A stretch of 64,000 nt of DNA. It comes from Paenibacillus_G elgii_A (GTDB taxonomy: Bacteria; Bacillota; Bacilli; Paenibacillales; NBRC-103111). Below the pieces are notes generated by a model that saw only the letters and a program-made list of their open reading frames with translations, searched no databases and had not been told where the DNA came from. The stretch's first letter is position 1. Every line of letters starts with the position of its first letter. Positions 18,876-27,705 of this stretch are shown here, in pieces. The stretch lies in assembly GCA_042219835.1 (NCBI GenBank), contig JBHJMN010000002.1, positions 1 to 64,000 of the forward strand, read 5' to 3'. The position numbers and the translations under genes were made by a program.

Positions 18876-19703
18876 ATGAATAAAGCGTTGGTCAAAAGTA
18901 TTCCTCATCTGGTCCTGATTCCGTACGTGCTGATCATCGTCTATCCCATCTATTTCATTGTGATCTCGTCTTTAAAGAAAAATAACGAGATCATCACGAA
19001 TCCATGGGGATTGCCTTCGGAGTTTTCCTTTTCGCATTATGAGAGCGCACTGACAAATTCGAACCTTGGCACGTATTTTATTAACAGCCTTTATATCGCT
19101 ACCATCGCTACGGTCGGGTCCTTGCTGCTCGCCATGGGGATCGCTTTTGCGGTCACGAGAATGCGGTTCCCGTCGCTCAGCAAGCTGGTGTACGGGCTGC
19201 TGCTGCTCTCGCTGCTCATTCCTCCCGCTTCGCTGCTGATTCCGCTGTATATTATGGTGAAGGACATGGGGCTCTACAACACTCCGTTGGCGCTCATTAT
19301 ACCGTATATGGCGTTTGGGATTCCGTTAACCGTCTTTGTCGTGGCCGCTTTCATGAAGGCGATTCCTAGCGAGCTTGAAGAAGCTGGCGTCATGGACGGA
19401 CTGTCCGCTTACGGCTTGCTGTTCCGGGTTATATTTCCGCTATCGCTGCCGACACTCGTTACGGTGTTTATCATTAACTTCCTCGCCCATTGGAACGAAT
19501 ATGTTATGGCGAACCTTTTTCTATCTACACAGACGCTCCGGACGCTGCCTGTGGCGGTCGTCGGGTTTGCGGACAAATTCAACATGAACTATGGCGCCCT
19601 GTGCGCTTCGATCAGTATCAGCGTCATCCCGATCATTATCATCTTCATCTTTTTGCAAAGACAGATTATCGAGGGCGTTACGGCAGGCAGCGTAAAGGGG
19701 TAA
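18876..19703 (+). CDS. Sugar ABC transporter permease, MalG/UgpE type
   Basis: 275 residues with six membrane segments and an EAA loop (ELEEAGVMDGLSAYGLLFRVIFPLSLP). A GAGGAGG site overlaps the end of the preceding permease. No ATPase gene follows; importers of this family in Bacillota usually share one MsmX-like ATPase encoded elsewhere. No sugar hydrolase directly adjoins, although a GH4 enzyme lies about 6 kb away. Confidence 0.92.
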   Translation: MNKALVKSIPHLVLIPYVLIIVYPIYFIVISSLKKNNEIITNPWGLPSEFSFSHYESALTNSNLGTYFINSLYIATIATVGSLLLAMGIAFAVTRMRFPSLSKLVYGLLLLSLLIPPASLLIPLYIMVKDMGLYNTPLALIIPYMAFGIPLTVFVVAAFMKAIPSELEEAGVMDGLSAYGLLFRVIFPLSLPTLVTVFIINFLAHWNEYVMANLFLSTQTLRTLPVAVVGFADKFNMNYGALCASISISVIPIIIIFIFLQRQIIEGVTAGSVKG

Positions 19704-19775
19704 TCGCCCCTTCTGCCTGCCTTCGCTGCGTCAAGCTTCGAAGCTCCGGCCGCATTCGGCCCGGGCTTCTTTGCG
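19682..19775 (+). terminator. Double hairpin terminator after the sugar importer
   Basis: Two successive hairpins. The first, GGCAGGCAG/CTGCCTGCC with an inner AAGGGG/CCCCTT, begins inside the end of the permease gene. The second pairs 19740-19752 with 19757-19769 over 13 positions with one mismatch, followed by TTTGCGTT. Confidence 0.7.
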
Positions 19776-19912
19776 TTCACCCGAAAATCTCCCGCTTAGA
19801 CAAGCGGCGAATCGGACAAGCCGGAGGGCTCTCGCCCGAATGGGCCAGCATCCGGCATTTCTCTTAACGTATAGAAGCGTTGCAGCCGGCAAAAAAAATG
19901 GTTAGTTTTCTA

Positions 19913-19941
19913 TTGACAGGTTAGATTATCCAGTATAAAAT
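19913..19941 (+). promoter_or_regulatory. Sigma-A-type promoter of the TetR operon
   Basis: TTGACA (19913-19918), a 17-base spacer and TAAAAT (19936-19941) form a near-consensus promoter about 64 bases before the TetR start. Confidence 0.7.
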
Positions 19942-19957
19942 ACCACTCAGAGATGAA

Positions 19958-19986
19958 TTGAACAATCGTTCAAAACGTATGTTCAA
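19958..19986 (+). promoter_or_regulatory. Palindromic operator candidate for the TetR regulator
   Basis: TTGAAC-AATC-GTTCAA (19958-19973) is a perfect inverted repeat just downstream of the promoter -10. A third half-site GTTCAA follows at 19981-19986. Its position between promoter and gene suits autorepression by the TetR protein. Confidence 0.55.
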
Positions 19987-20004
19987 ATTGAAAGGGAGGT
20001 TTTC

Positions 20005-20619
20005 ATGAAACCGGAAGCGCAGGGAAAAGACGTTAAGCTGAAAATATTGAACGCCGCCAAGAAGCTGTTCGCGAAAAAAGGCTTCGAAGGCACGACGGTG
20101 CGGCAAATTTGCGATGAAGCGGGAGTGGCGCTCGCTCTGGTGTCTTATCATTTCGGCGGCAAGGAGAACGTGTTTTTTGCGCTGTTCGAAACGTTCGCCC
20201 CGGCGTTCCTGGTGGCGGAGTACGAACTGAACGATCCCGTACACGATCTGCAATCGTTTATCCGGGAGTTTACGCTTTTCCGCTTGGCGGAGCCCGAGCT
20301 CATTAATATACTTCAGCAGGAGGTCATGATGGAGAGTCCCCGGCTGGAGAAGCTGCAGTCGATTATCCACGTGCTTTGGCGGCAGCTGCGGCTCATTCTT
20401 CAGGCGGGTAAAGCCAAGGGGCAGTTCGAGTTCGATTCGACTCGCCATACGGTGCATTTTATCGTAGGTGCGCTTGTGTTTTCGCGCAGCAGCCCGTTTC
20501 TGGACCCCGTATTCCGGGATGAGAACGAATCCGTCCAGCCTAAGGCAGCCGAGACCGAAGCATCGGTTGTGGAGCTGACGACCAAATTCATTCTTAACGG
20601 AATCAAGAGCCAGCTATAG
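20005..20619 (+). CDS. TetR/AcrR-family transcriptional regulator
   Basis: 204 residues. The N-terminal helix-turn-helix is clear (KILNAAKKLFAKKGFEGTTVRQICDEAGVA followed by YHFGGKENVF); the C-terminal ligand-binding part is typical in length but unassigned. AAAGGGAGG precedes the ATG. It is the first gene of an operon with a membrane fusion protein, an ABC-2 permease and a secreted protein, and probably represses the operon through the palindrome upstream until a ligand binds. Confidence 0.9.
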   Translation: MKPEAQGKDVKLKILNAAKKLFAKKGFEGTTVRQICDEAGVALALVSYHFGGKENVFFALFETFAPAFLVAEYELNDPVHDLQSFIREFTLFRLAEPELINILQQEVMMESPRLEKLQSIIHVLWRQLRLILQAGKAKGQFEFDSTRHTVHFIVGALVFSRSSPFLDPVFRDENESVQPKAAETEASVVELTTKFILNGIKSQL

Positions 20620-20662
20620 ACCATATAGAGAAAAGAAGCATCAGGAGAGGGGAACGGAGGAA

Positions 20663-21868
20663 ATGAAGAAACAAGTGGCGGCAATCGTCGTATTGGCACT
20701 AGCGCTAAGCGGGGGAGGCTGGATGCTGGCGGCACAGGGCAAGGATGCGGTAACACTGGCCTCCTCCAACAAAGGAAGCATTCTGACGGCAGAGCAGGTA
20801 AATGTATCCTTTCAAGGCGTCGCCGGCAAAATCATTGAGCTTTCGATCAAAGAGGAGCAGACGGTGCGTAAGGGGGACGTATTGATGACGCTTGATCCGA
20901 CGGATATCGACCTTCAGCTCCGCAAGGCGCAGGCCGATGTGGAGGTTACGACCTTAAAGATCAAGCAGGCGGAAGACGGCATCCAAGTCGCCAAAAGCAA
21001 GCTGGACAATGCGGTGAGGCTGGCACAGGTCGGCTTGTCACAGGCGGAGACGCAGGAGGCGCAGGTGGCGGACGGAGCGAGAAGCGAAGATATCGAACGG
21101 CAGAAGCTTGCCGTCGCGGCCTCGGAAGAAGCGTACACGCATGCGCTCAAGCTGTACAACCAGCTGCTGAATACGGAGGAGACGTACGATAACAATCCGT
21201 ATTCGTACAAGGATCACCGCGATGCGGTCGAGAAGGCGCGCAGCCAGGTAGCGACGCTGGAGAATGCGAGAAACCAGCAGCAGACCGTTTTGGATAAAAT
21301 GCTGGCCGGCGCTACGGATAGGGAACGCAAGCTGGCGGCGCTGCAAGCGGACCGCGCCAAGGCGGTCGTCGAGCAGCAGCAGCTCGCCGAAGGCGATATC
21401 TCGAATCAGCAAATCGGCATCGAGGCGCTGAACAAACAGTTGGAGCAATTGAACATTTTGATGGAATCGCTGAAGGTGCAGAAGGACCGCTTCACGCTGC
21501 GCGCTCCGGCGGACGGCAAGGTGGTCAGAATTATACCGAAGGCGGGCGAGAATGTCGGCTCCGGGATGCCGGTCGTCGTATTGGAAACGGGCAAGCTTTA
21601 TTACGACTTATATGTAGACGAGCGACAAGTCGGCAAGTTCCAGGCCGGTTCCGCTGTACCTACGCATTTTGCCGCACTGCCGGACAAAGTGGAGGGCAAA
21701 GTGCAGTTCGTCACGGCCGCGCCGCAATTCGCCGCGCTTCGCATGAGCCGGGAGAAAGGCACCGCGGATTTGAACTCGTTCCAAGTGCGTGTCTACGTAG
21801 AGCGGACCGACAAGCTGCTGCCAGGCATGACAGCGGAGGTGCGTGTCGATGAAATCCCTGCTCGATGA
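20663..21868 (+). CDS. HlyD-type membrane fusion protein
   Basis: 401 residues. An N-terminal membrane anchor (residues about 5-24) is followed by a split lipoyl/barrel-sandwich domain (VSFQGVAGKIIELSIKEEQTVRKGDVLMTLDP and FTLRAPADGKVVRIIPKAGENV). Between them lie long coiled-coil helices rich in Ala, Gln and Glu (about 85-270), then a beta-barrel. This is the periplasmic-adaptor family; in Gram-positive cells it would extend outward from the membrane. It overlaps the next gene by 20 bases, so the two probably act together in export. Confidence 0.88.
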   Translation: MKKQVAAIVVLALALSGGGWMLAAQGKDAVTLASSNKGSILTAEQVNVSFQGVAGKIIELSIKEEQTVRKGDVLMTLDPTDIDLQLRKAQADVEVTTLKIKQAEDGIQVAKSKLDNAVRLAQVGLSQAETQEAQVADGARSEDIERQKLAVAASEEAYTHALKLYNQLLNTEETYDNNPYSYKDHRDAVEKARSQVATLENARNQQQTVLDKMLAGATDRERKLAALQADRAKAVVEQQQLAEGDISNQQIGIEALNKQLEQLNILMESLKVQKDRFTLRAPADGKVVRIIPKAGENVGSGMPVVVLETGKLYYDLYVDERQVGKFQAGSAVPTHFAALPDKVEGKVQFVTAAPQFAALRMSREKGTADLNSFQVRVYVERTDKLLPGMTAEVRVDEIPAR

Positions 21869-23003
21869 ATGGAAATACGCGCTATCCGGCAAATTCGTGA
21901 TAGCGATTCTGATCGCCCCGCTTATCGTGGCGGCGCTGTTCGGCTACATGTTCAAGAACGGCCAAATCAACGAAGCGCCGATGGCGGTCGTCGATGAAGA
22001 CAATAGCTTGTACAGCCGGCAGTTTATTGACAAGGTGAACGCATCCCAATACTTGAACGTCGTGGACGTGTTCCACGAGGCGATCCCGCCGGAAAAGCTG
22101 ATGGCCAATGAAAAATATATGGTCATCATGTATTTGCCGCGGGGGATGGAACAGTACCGCTTCCAAGGGAAGCAAATTAATATAGGCCTGCTCATCGACA
22201 ACTCGATGCCGTCGGCGATCGGGAACATACGTTCCGGCATGCAGGAGCTGATTACGATCGAGAACACGACGCTGTCCGTAGGCAAGCTGAAGGTGATGGG
22301 ACTTGGCGACGATGCGGCGATGGGAATTGCCTCTCCGATCTCGCTGCAGCAGCGGCTGTTGTTTAACCCGACCTCCGATTTTATAGGCTTCATGGTCGTC
22401 GGTTTCGTCAATGTGGTGGCGCTGGGGATTACCGCCATCGCCGCCGCATCCATCGTCCCTCGTCTGCGGGTGGAGGGCCGGCTGGAGGAGGCGCTTCGTT
22501 CGCCGATCGGGCTCTGGTCGCGCGTGCTGCCGTATGCTGTGATCTCATGCATCAGCCTGATGCTGGCCTTCGGACTTCTGAAGCAGCTTGGCGGGCTGAG
22601 ATTTGTCGGGAACCCGCTGGAATTTGCGGTTCCGCTGCTGCTCTACACCTTGACGGTCACGCTGATGGGCATGGTCGTCGGCTGGACGGCGGCGGACCCG
22701 TCGAAGGTAGCGCTTCGCACCTATGCGATTGTGTACCCGTCCTTCATGCTGTCCGGTGTACAGGTGGCCACGATTATATTTCCCGGGCCGATTCAAGCGA
22801 TCAGCAACATGCTGCCGCTGACCTGGCTGTTCAAATTCATTCGGGGCATCGGCTATCGCGGCGGCTCGCTCGAATATTTCTCAAGGGAACTCGGTGTATT
22901 TGTCGTGATGATCGGCGTGATGTCGCTTACCGTCGGTTTGCTGACGATGTGGGAATCGCGCCGGGTTAAAGTAAAATCAACGGTGGGAGAGGTTGCAGCA
23001 TGA
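21849..23003 (+). CDS. ABC-2 type exporter permease (YhhJ/DrrB-like)
   Basis: 384 residues. One N-terminal membrane segment (FVIAILIAPLIVAALFGYMF), a large external domain of about 150 residues, then five or six membrane segments, as in ABC-2 permeases of the YhhJ type. Start at ATG 21849, which has GGAGG nine bases upstream; the GTG at 21843 is less likely. No ATPase gene is present in this operon, so the energy source must come from elsewhere. Its stop overlaps the start of the next gene by four bases (ATGA). Confidence 0.82.
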   Translation: MKSLLDEWKYALSGKFVIAILIAPLIVAALFGYMFKNGQINEAPMAVVDEDNSLYSRQFIDKVNASQYLNVVDVFHEAIPPEKLMANEKYMVIMYLPRGMEQYRFQGKQINIGLLIDNSMPSAIGNIRSGMQELITIENTTLSVGKLKVMGLGDDAAMGIASPISLQQRLLFNPTSDFIGFMVVGFVNVVALGITAIAAASIVPRLRVEGRLEEALRSPIGLWSRVLPYAVISCISLMLAFGLLKQLGGLRFVGNPLEFAVPLLLYTLTVTLMGMVVGWTAADPSKVALRTYAIVYPSFMLSGVQVATIIFPGPIQAISNMLPLTWLFKFIRGIGYRGGSLEYFSRELGVFVVMIGVMSLTVGLLTMWESRRVKVKSTVGEVAA

Positions 23004-24847
23004 TGAATTCGAACCAACAATGGAAAAAAACGGCGCTTTCCGTCGTCCTGACGGCTTCCCTGCTCGGTACGGTATCCATTTCGCCTGCCATGGCGGCTTC
23101 GGAAGCTGCGGCAGCGGGCGACGCGTCGAAGACGGCTTCTGGCACTCAGGCATCCGGCAAGATCGCCGGAACGCCGCTGCTGCAAAGTTATGTGCTCGCG
23201 GATAAGCTGCAGGTTGAAATCAAGAGCTTGCTGAACGAGACGACCAGCGAAGGCACACGCATCGCTGCGGTCGTGCGGGTTCGGAGCTCGGACGCCAAGG
23301 TGGCGAAAATTCCGGATCTGGAGCTGCGGGTCAAAACCGCCGACGGCTACGAATATCCGATGCAAGCGAGCGTGTTTAACGTCCATGCCATTCGTCCGGG
23401 TACGACCGAGGAATTGAACTTCTTCGTCAAGGTGGACCGCCGGAGTCCTGCGGAGCTTGCCGAGCTTGTCTGGTATGCCGTCGACTGGTACTCGTATCCG
23501 AAGAAGGAAACCGTGCGGCTCGCGGTGCCCGTGAAAGGACAAGAATGGACCGGGCCGCTGTCCGGCTTCGCGAATGCTTCTTCCTCGGTGCTGTCGTGGG
23601 AGCGCTCCTTTACGCTAAGTCCGGCGCTGGAATCGCCGCTCGTCTATACGCCGGTTTCGGTGAACCGGGATAACACGCCGCAAGGCCCGGTAACGACCGT
23701 GAAGATGCGCGTGGAGAATCCGTCCGCGACCAAGGAGGCCGTCCCGGATATTACGCTGGACGGCAAGTCGAACGGGAACGGCAGCACCGATAAAACCGTC
23801 TTCCCGGGAAAACGGGTCGAGGCGTCGCCGCTGGTGCTCGAACCGAAGGAGCAGCGGTACATCCATTTCGCCATCCCGACCGATAAGGATACCGTGCTCT
23901 CGAGTTTCAATGTGCTGACTCCGGAAACGTTCCGCCAGCTTGATCCCAAAGGCCAGCCCAGTCAGGTTTCCTACAGCGTGGGACGTTATCAGGTGGCGCT
24001 GCCGGTCACGAGCAGCACGACGGAATTCAACGCGGCCAAGCCTTACGAACTAGGCCAGCCTTTCGCATACGACAGCTTGTCCGATACGATCGATCCGCAC
24101 CTATCGGTGTCGATGGTCGAGTTCCATCGTCATGAGAACGACGGCGAAGGCTATCAGACCGTGATTGCGAAGCTGCTGCTCAAGAACAACAGCGCCCTGC
24201 CGGTTCCGGTGCCGACATTCCAAACGAAGCTGATTACGGCGCAGGGCATGACGTATTCCGGCAATCGTCAAGCGGGGACGATAGCGGAGATTATGCCGCA
24301 AACGAGCTATGCCGTCAGCTATGCGTTCAACATGCCGACCGAGAACGAGGACGAGCAATACGTTCTGAAGTTCACGGATGCGAAGACGGCAGCGCCGGCC
24401 TCGACGGCGATCGGAGCGTACCGTGTGGCCATGCAGGAAACGAAGCTGGACCTGAAAAATATGTCGTTCTATCCGTTCAACGTCAAGCTCAATGACTGGA
24501 CGCTGAACGCGCGGTATATCGTACCTTCGGCGCTCTCTCCGAACACGCCAATCGGCTATACGTATCGTATGAAGCTTGATATGGACATTAGCCGCAACGA
24601 GCATGTCGTCGTCGATCCGAATTCGTCCAAAATGCAGTTGGAACTGGTAGATAAGACGGGCAAAAGTTTGTCGACCAAGTCGCTGCCGTTCAGCGGCGTG
24701 AACCGGTTGATCAGCGGCGTACAGTATATTCAGTTCGACGCCCTGCGCACCGAAGAGCATGAGTATCCGCTGGACATTCATATATACGAAGTGATAGCGA
24801 CTCCGACGGGCGAAGCGAAGCGGCTTGTCGGCGTACTGAAGCAGTAG
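23000..24847 (+). CDS. Secreted protein of unknown function in an exporter operon
   Basis: 615 residues. A Sec signal peptide ends near AMAASEA (residues 30-35). The mature part is soluble and beta-rich without membrane segments or an LPXTG sorting signal, and has several repeated immunoglobulin-like stretches (KLQVEIKSLLNE, TTVKMRVENPSATKEAVPDITLDGK, VSMVEFHRHENDG, YQTVIAKLLLKNNSALPVPVPTFQTKL). These resemble domains that contain a free-ending beta-sandwich, but I cannot name a family. It overlaps the permease gene by four bases with a strong GGGAGAGG site, so it is probably part of the same export machine or its cargo. Confidence 0.75.
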   Translation: MMNSNQQWKKTALSVVLTASLLGTVSISPAMAASEAAAAGDASKTASGTQASGKIAGTPLLQSYVLADKLQVEIKSLLNETTSEGTRIAAVVRVRSSDAKVAKIPDLELRVKTADGYEYPMQASVFNVHAIRPGTTEELNFFVKVDRRSPAELAELVWYAVDWYSYPKKETVRLAVPVKGQEWTGPLSGFANASSSVLSWERSFTLSPALESPLVYTPVSVNRDNTPQGPVTTVKMRVENPSATKEAVPDITLDGKSNGNGSTDKTVFPGKRVEASPLVLEPKEQRYIHFAIPTDKDTVLSSFNVLTPETFRQLDPKGQPSQVSYSVGRYQVALPVTSSTTEFNAAKPYELGQPFAYDSLSDTIDPHLSVSMVEFHRHENDGEGYQTVIAKLLLKNNSALPVPVPTFQTKLITAQGMTYSGNRQAGTIAEIMPQTSYAVSYAFNMPTENEDEQYVLKFTDAKTAAPASTAIGAYRVAMQETKLDLKNMSFYPFNVKLNDWTLNARYIVPSALSPNTPIGYTYRMKLDMDISRNEHVVVDPNSSKMQLELVDKTGKSLSTKSLPFSGVNRLISGVQYIQFDALRTEEHEYPLDIHIYEVIATPTGEAKRLVGVLKQ

Positions 24848-24881
24848 GGTGATTTTTTAACGGCATACGGTATACCCGAGG

Positions 24882-24914
24882 AAGCAGGTCCTCTCAGCGA
24901 GGGCTTGCTTTTTT
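24882..24914 (+). terminator. Rho-independent terminator of the TetR operon
   Basis: A 12-pair stem (24882-24893 with 24899-24910, two G-T pairs) with a TCAGC loop and a run of six T. It closes the four-gene operon. Confidence 0.85.
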
Positions 24915-24974
24915 ATAATGATAGAATGTTCTTAGGCGGACGATTAAGAAGCTGGTAATAGTGTGATAAAATAA

Positions 24975-25235
24975 GGCAGGGACCGGGGGAGACGTACGAG
25001 TCGTTCCGGGACAGCATGGCGGCGTTGCTTCGTTCGCTGAAGCCCGGCATCACGGAAATCATCATTCATCCTCCGCGGATCGACGAAGAGCTCAAGGCCA
25101 TTCATTCCCATTGAGAAAAGGGGAACGGAGTTCAAGGTGTTCCGCGATCCAGCCATTCGTCGGGTGATCGCTTCCGAAGGCATCCGTCCGATTCGCGGGT
25201 CGGAGCTGCGGAATCTGATGCGAAAGGGAGCTTAG
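24975..25235 (+). pseudogene. Frameshifted C-terminal fragment of a YdjC/ChbG-family deacetylase
   Basis: Translating 24987-25114 gives ETYESFRDSMAALLRSLKPG, then ITEIIIHPPRIDEELKAIHSH and a stop. One frame over, the text resumes as EKRGTEFKVFRDPAIRRVIA, then SEGIRPIRGSELRNLMRKGA, and stops at 25233-25235. Together they look like the last 85 residues of the YdjC/ChbG carbohydrate deacetylases (PGITEI..HP ... EGI.PI...ELR). Loss of two bases near 25112 (TGGGAG to TGAG) would explain the break. The N-terminal catalytic two thirds are absent, so this is a decayed remnant. Confidence 0.6.
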
Positions 25236-25247
25236 CCCGCCCGGGCA

Positions 25248-25292
25248 CCAAAAATAAAGATCCCGCCAGGCTCCGAAAGGAGCAGGCGGGAT
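25248..25292 (-). terminator. Terminator of the GH4/kinase operon
   Basis: ATCCCGCC pairs with GGCGGGAT and an inner GCTCC with GGAGC around GAAA. Read on the minus strand the hairpin is followed by CTTTATTTTT. Confidence 0.8.
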
Positions 25293-25323
25293 ACTTGTTG
25301 TATAGGAGAGTGCGGCGCTGCCG

Positions 25324-26646
25324 TTAACGCTGCCAGTAAGCAGGCAGCTCCGCTTGGTTTTCCCGCAAAATATCGTCCAGCACCGACTTGGCCAGCGAAG
25401 CGGAGCCGACGAGCGGATGAAGGGTCAGCGCTTGAAGCGCGGTGCCGTAATCCCCGGTGACGGCAGCTTCGACCGTCAGCTCCTCGTAAGCTTTTACCGC
25501 TTGCAGCAGCCCGCGGATTTTGGCGTCGATCGGAGTGGCCAACTGTACCGGGTGAGCGCCGTTCGCGTCGATCACGCAGTTCACTTCTACTGAGACGTCG
25601 TCCGGCAGACAGCCGATGATGCCGTTGTTGCGCACGTTGACGGTTTGGATGTCCTTTTTGTTGTTGTAAATGGAAGAGACCAAATTTAGCGCTGCTTCGG
25701 AATAGTAGGCGCCGCCGCGTTTTTCGAGCTGCGGAGGCTTGACGTTTAGATTCGGGTCTTTGTACATCTCGAACAGCTCGTCTTCGACCTTTTTCACGGC
25801 TTCCGCCCGTGTACCGGTCGTTTCCGCCGCATGGAGCTGCTCTTTCAGCATCTCGTCGCGCAAATAATAATAACGGTGGTAAGCGCACGGAAGCGAGCCG
25901 AGAGATTTCAAAAATTCGAGATCCCAGCCGAAATCCGGGATGTTCTTCATCGTAAACCCGCTTTGTCCGCTTGCTGCTTGGAACAGCACCTGCTGGGTCG
26001 CGTCGACGCCGTCCACGATCACACGGGTCGTCCAGTTCAGATGGTTGATGCCGATCATCTCAATGTCCACTTGGGAGACGTCGACGTTCAGCGCTTTGGC
26101 GATCTGCATCCGGGTGCCGATCGGCAAATTGCAGAGCCCCATCGTCCGGATGCTGGAATGCTTCAGTACGGCTTCCGTCACGATCCCCGCCGGATTCGTA
26201 AAGTTGAGCAGCCAAGCATTGGGCGCAAGCTCTTCCATGTCCTTGCAAATGTCCAGAATGACCGGAATCGTGCGAAGCGCCTTGGCGAAGCCGCCCGCGC
26301 CGGTCGTTTCCTGCCCGATCAGATTGTAGCGCAGCGGAATGCGTTCGTCTCGGGCGCGTGCCGCGAGCAGGCCAACGCGGAGCTGCGTCGTGACGAAGTC
26401 GGCATCCCGGATCGCCTCCCGGCGGTCCAGCGTCAAGTGGAGATTGATGGGGACGTTCGCTTTTTCCAGCATGCGCTTGGCCAGATTGCCGACGATTTCG
26501 AGCTTTTCCTTACCGGCTTCGATATCGACGAGGTACAAATCTTTCACGGGAAGCTCGGGATACCGTTTGATGAAGCCTTCGATCAATTCCGGCGTGTAGG
26601 AAGAGCCGCCGCCGATAACGGCTACTTTTAACGATTCCTTTTTCAT
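25324..26646 (-). CDS. Glycoside hydrolase family 4, 6-phospho-beta-glucosidase-like
   Basis: 440 residues, normal for the family. GGGSSYTPEL at the N terminus is the NAD-binding loop; GLCNLPIG (metal-ligand Cys) and GINHLNW (metal-ligand His) are family 4 signatures, and RYYYLRDEML is also typical. These enzymes use NAD and Mn2+ in an oxidation-elimination mechanism and cleave phosphorylated disaccharides in the cytoplasm. Resemblance is strongest to LicH/CelF type, but the sugar is not certain. It overlaps the kinase gene by four bases and sits under the GntR operators. Confidence 0.87.
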   Translation of the reverse strand: MKKESLKVAVIGGGSSYTPELIEGFIKRYPELPVKDLYLVDIEAGKEKLEIVGNLAKRMLEKANVPINLHLTLDRREAIRDADFVTTQLRVGLLAARARDERIPLRYNLIGQETTGAGGFAKALRTIPVILDICKDMEELAPNAWLLNFTNPAGIVTEAVLKHSSIRTMGLCNLPIGTRMQIAKALNVDVSQVDIEMIGINHLNWTTRVIVDGVDATQQVLFQAASGQSGFTMKNIPDFGWDLEFLKSLGSLPCAYHRYYYLRDEMLKEQLHAAETTGTRAEAVKKVEDELFEMYKDPNLNVKPPQLEKRGGAYYSEAALNLVSSIYNNKKDIQTVNVRNNGIIGCLPDDVSVEVNCVIDANGAHPVQLATPIDAKIRGLLQAVKAYEELTVEAAVTGDYGTALQALTLHPLVGSASLAKSVLDDILRENQAELPAYWQR

Positions 26647-27626
26647 GCCTCATACCCTCCGTAAGCTGCAAATTTGGAATGCATAGCTTCGCCTGCCGCC
26701 AGACCCAAATGATCCATGCCGAGCAGCACGGCGCCGTAAACCGGAGCCATCTCCGGAATGATCAATTCGATGGAGCCGTGCTCCTGCCGGACCGTCTCCT
26801 CCAAGGCGGCGAGCAAATGCGGATTGCGGCCTTTCTGCACTACGCTGCCGACCAGCACGATCGGAATCGTTTCCTTCCGGAAGCCGCCCAGCCGGCGGAT
26901 GACCGAGCACGCCGCGATGCCGAGCTCCCGGCCGGTGTCCTGCAGGAGACGGATCGCCAGAGCGTCGCCTTCGTCAGCCGCCTCGTGCAGTACGATCGTG
27001 AGATTGCCCTCCCGCAGCGAATAAATGTCCCGGTCCAGAAAATCGTTCACCATCTGCTCGACGGTGTCGAAACCGAAATAACGAGGCACTTTGTGCTGCA
27101 GAACGGACGGAATGTCCCGGTACTCCCAGGAGCGAACCGCCGCTTGGAATGTCCGCGTCGCCATGTAGTGGCCGCCTGCGGCGTCGCCGTACAGCGTTCC
27201 GAGGCCTCCGGTTTGAATCGTGCGGCCTTCCTCGTTGCGTCCCGCCGCATTCGTGCCGCTGCCGCAGACGAGTACGATGCCCGCATTGTCCGGACAGCCG
27301 ATGCGAAGGCCTTCCATCGTATCGCAGACGACGTCCCAATTCGCAAAAGGCAGCGTTGCCAGCGCCGGGCGAAGAATCGAGAAGTCGTGCTCCCGGTCCG
27401 CGCCCGCGAGGCCGTATTGGACGAAGGCGATATCGGCATAGGTCAGGCCGGCCTCTTGAATCGCCAGCTCCATCGATTGCCGGATATGTCCCAGCGCCTT
27501 ATCGATGCCGACAATCTGATGATTGCCGCATCCGGCAATGCCGCTTCCTCGCTTGTTTCCATGCTCGTCAATGACGACCGCATACGTTTTGGTTCCGCCG
27601 CCGTCTACGCCGATGATATAGCTCAT
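26643..27626 (-). CDS. BadF/BadG-type ATPase sugar kinase (N-acetylglucosamine kinase-like)
   Basis: 327 residues. Phosphate-1 loop IIGVDGGGTKT, phosphate-2 region VLVCGSGTNAAGR and adenosine motif IVLVGSVVQ show the sugar kinase/Hsp70/actin fold; GGLGTLYGDAAGGHYM matches N-acetylglucosamine kinases of the BadF group. It would phosphorylate a monosaccharide in the cytosol. Start at 27626, with AAAGGAG about ten bases upstream, instead of the longer frame from 27662. First gene of the operon with GH4; both lie opposite a GntR regulator. Confidence 0.85.
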   Translation of the reverse strand: MSYIIGVDGGGTKTYAVVIDEHGNKRGSGIAGCGNHQIVGIDKALGHIRQSMELAIQEAGLTYADIAFVQYGLAGADREHDFSILRPALATLPFANWDVVCDTMEGLRIGCPDNAGIVLVCGSGTNAAGRNEEGRTIQTGGLGTLYGDAAGGHYMATRTFQAAVRSWEYRDIPSVLQHKVPRYFGFDTVEQMVNDFLDRDIYSLREGNLTIVLHEAADEGDALAIRLLQDTGRELGIAACSVIRRLGGFRKETIPIVLVGSVVQKGRNPHLLAALEETVRQEHGSIELIIPEMAPVYGAVLLGMDHLGLAAGEAMHSKFAAYGGYEA

Positions 27627-27660
27627 GCTGAAGCCGACTCCTTTCCTTCTCCTAAGAAGC

Positions 27661-27705
27661 ATTTGTTATTACAAATATTATTAATTTGTATTTGTCATTA
27701 CAAAT
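27661..27705. promoter_or_regulatory. Twin palindromic operators for the GntR regulator
   Basis: Two copies of ATTTGT-N4-ACAAAT: ATTTGTTATTACAAAT (27661-27676) and ATTTGTCATTACAAAT (27690-27705), centres 29 bases apart. They lie just upstream of the kinase/GH4 operon and between it and the divergent GntR gene, so one protein could control both directions. Confidence 0.7.
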
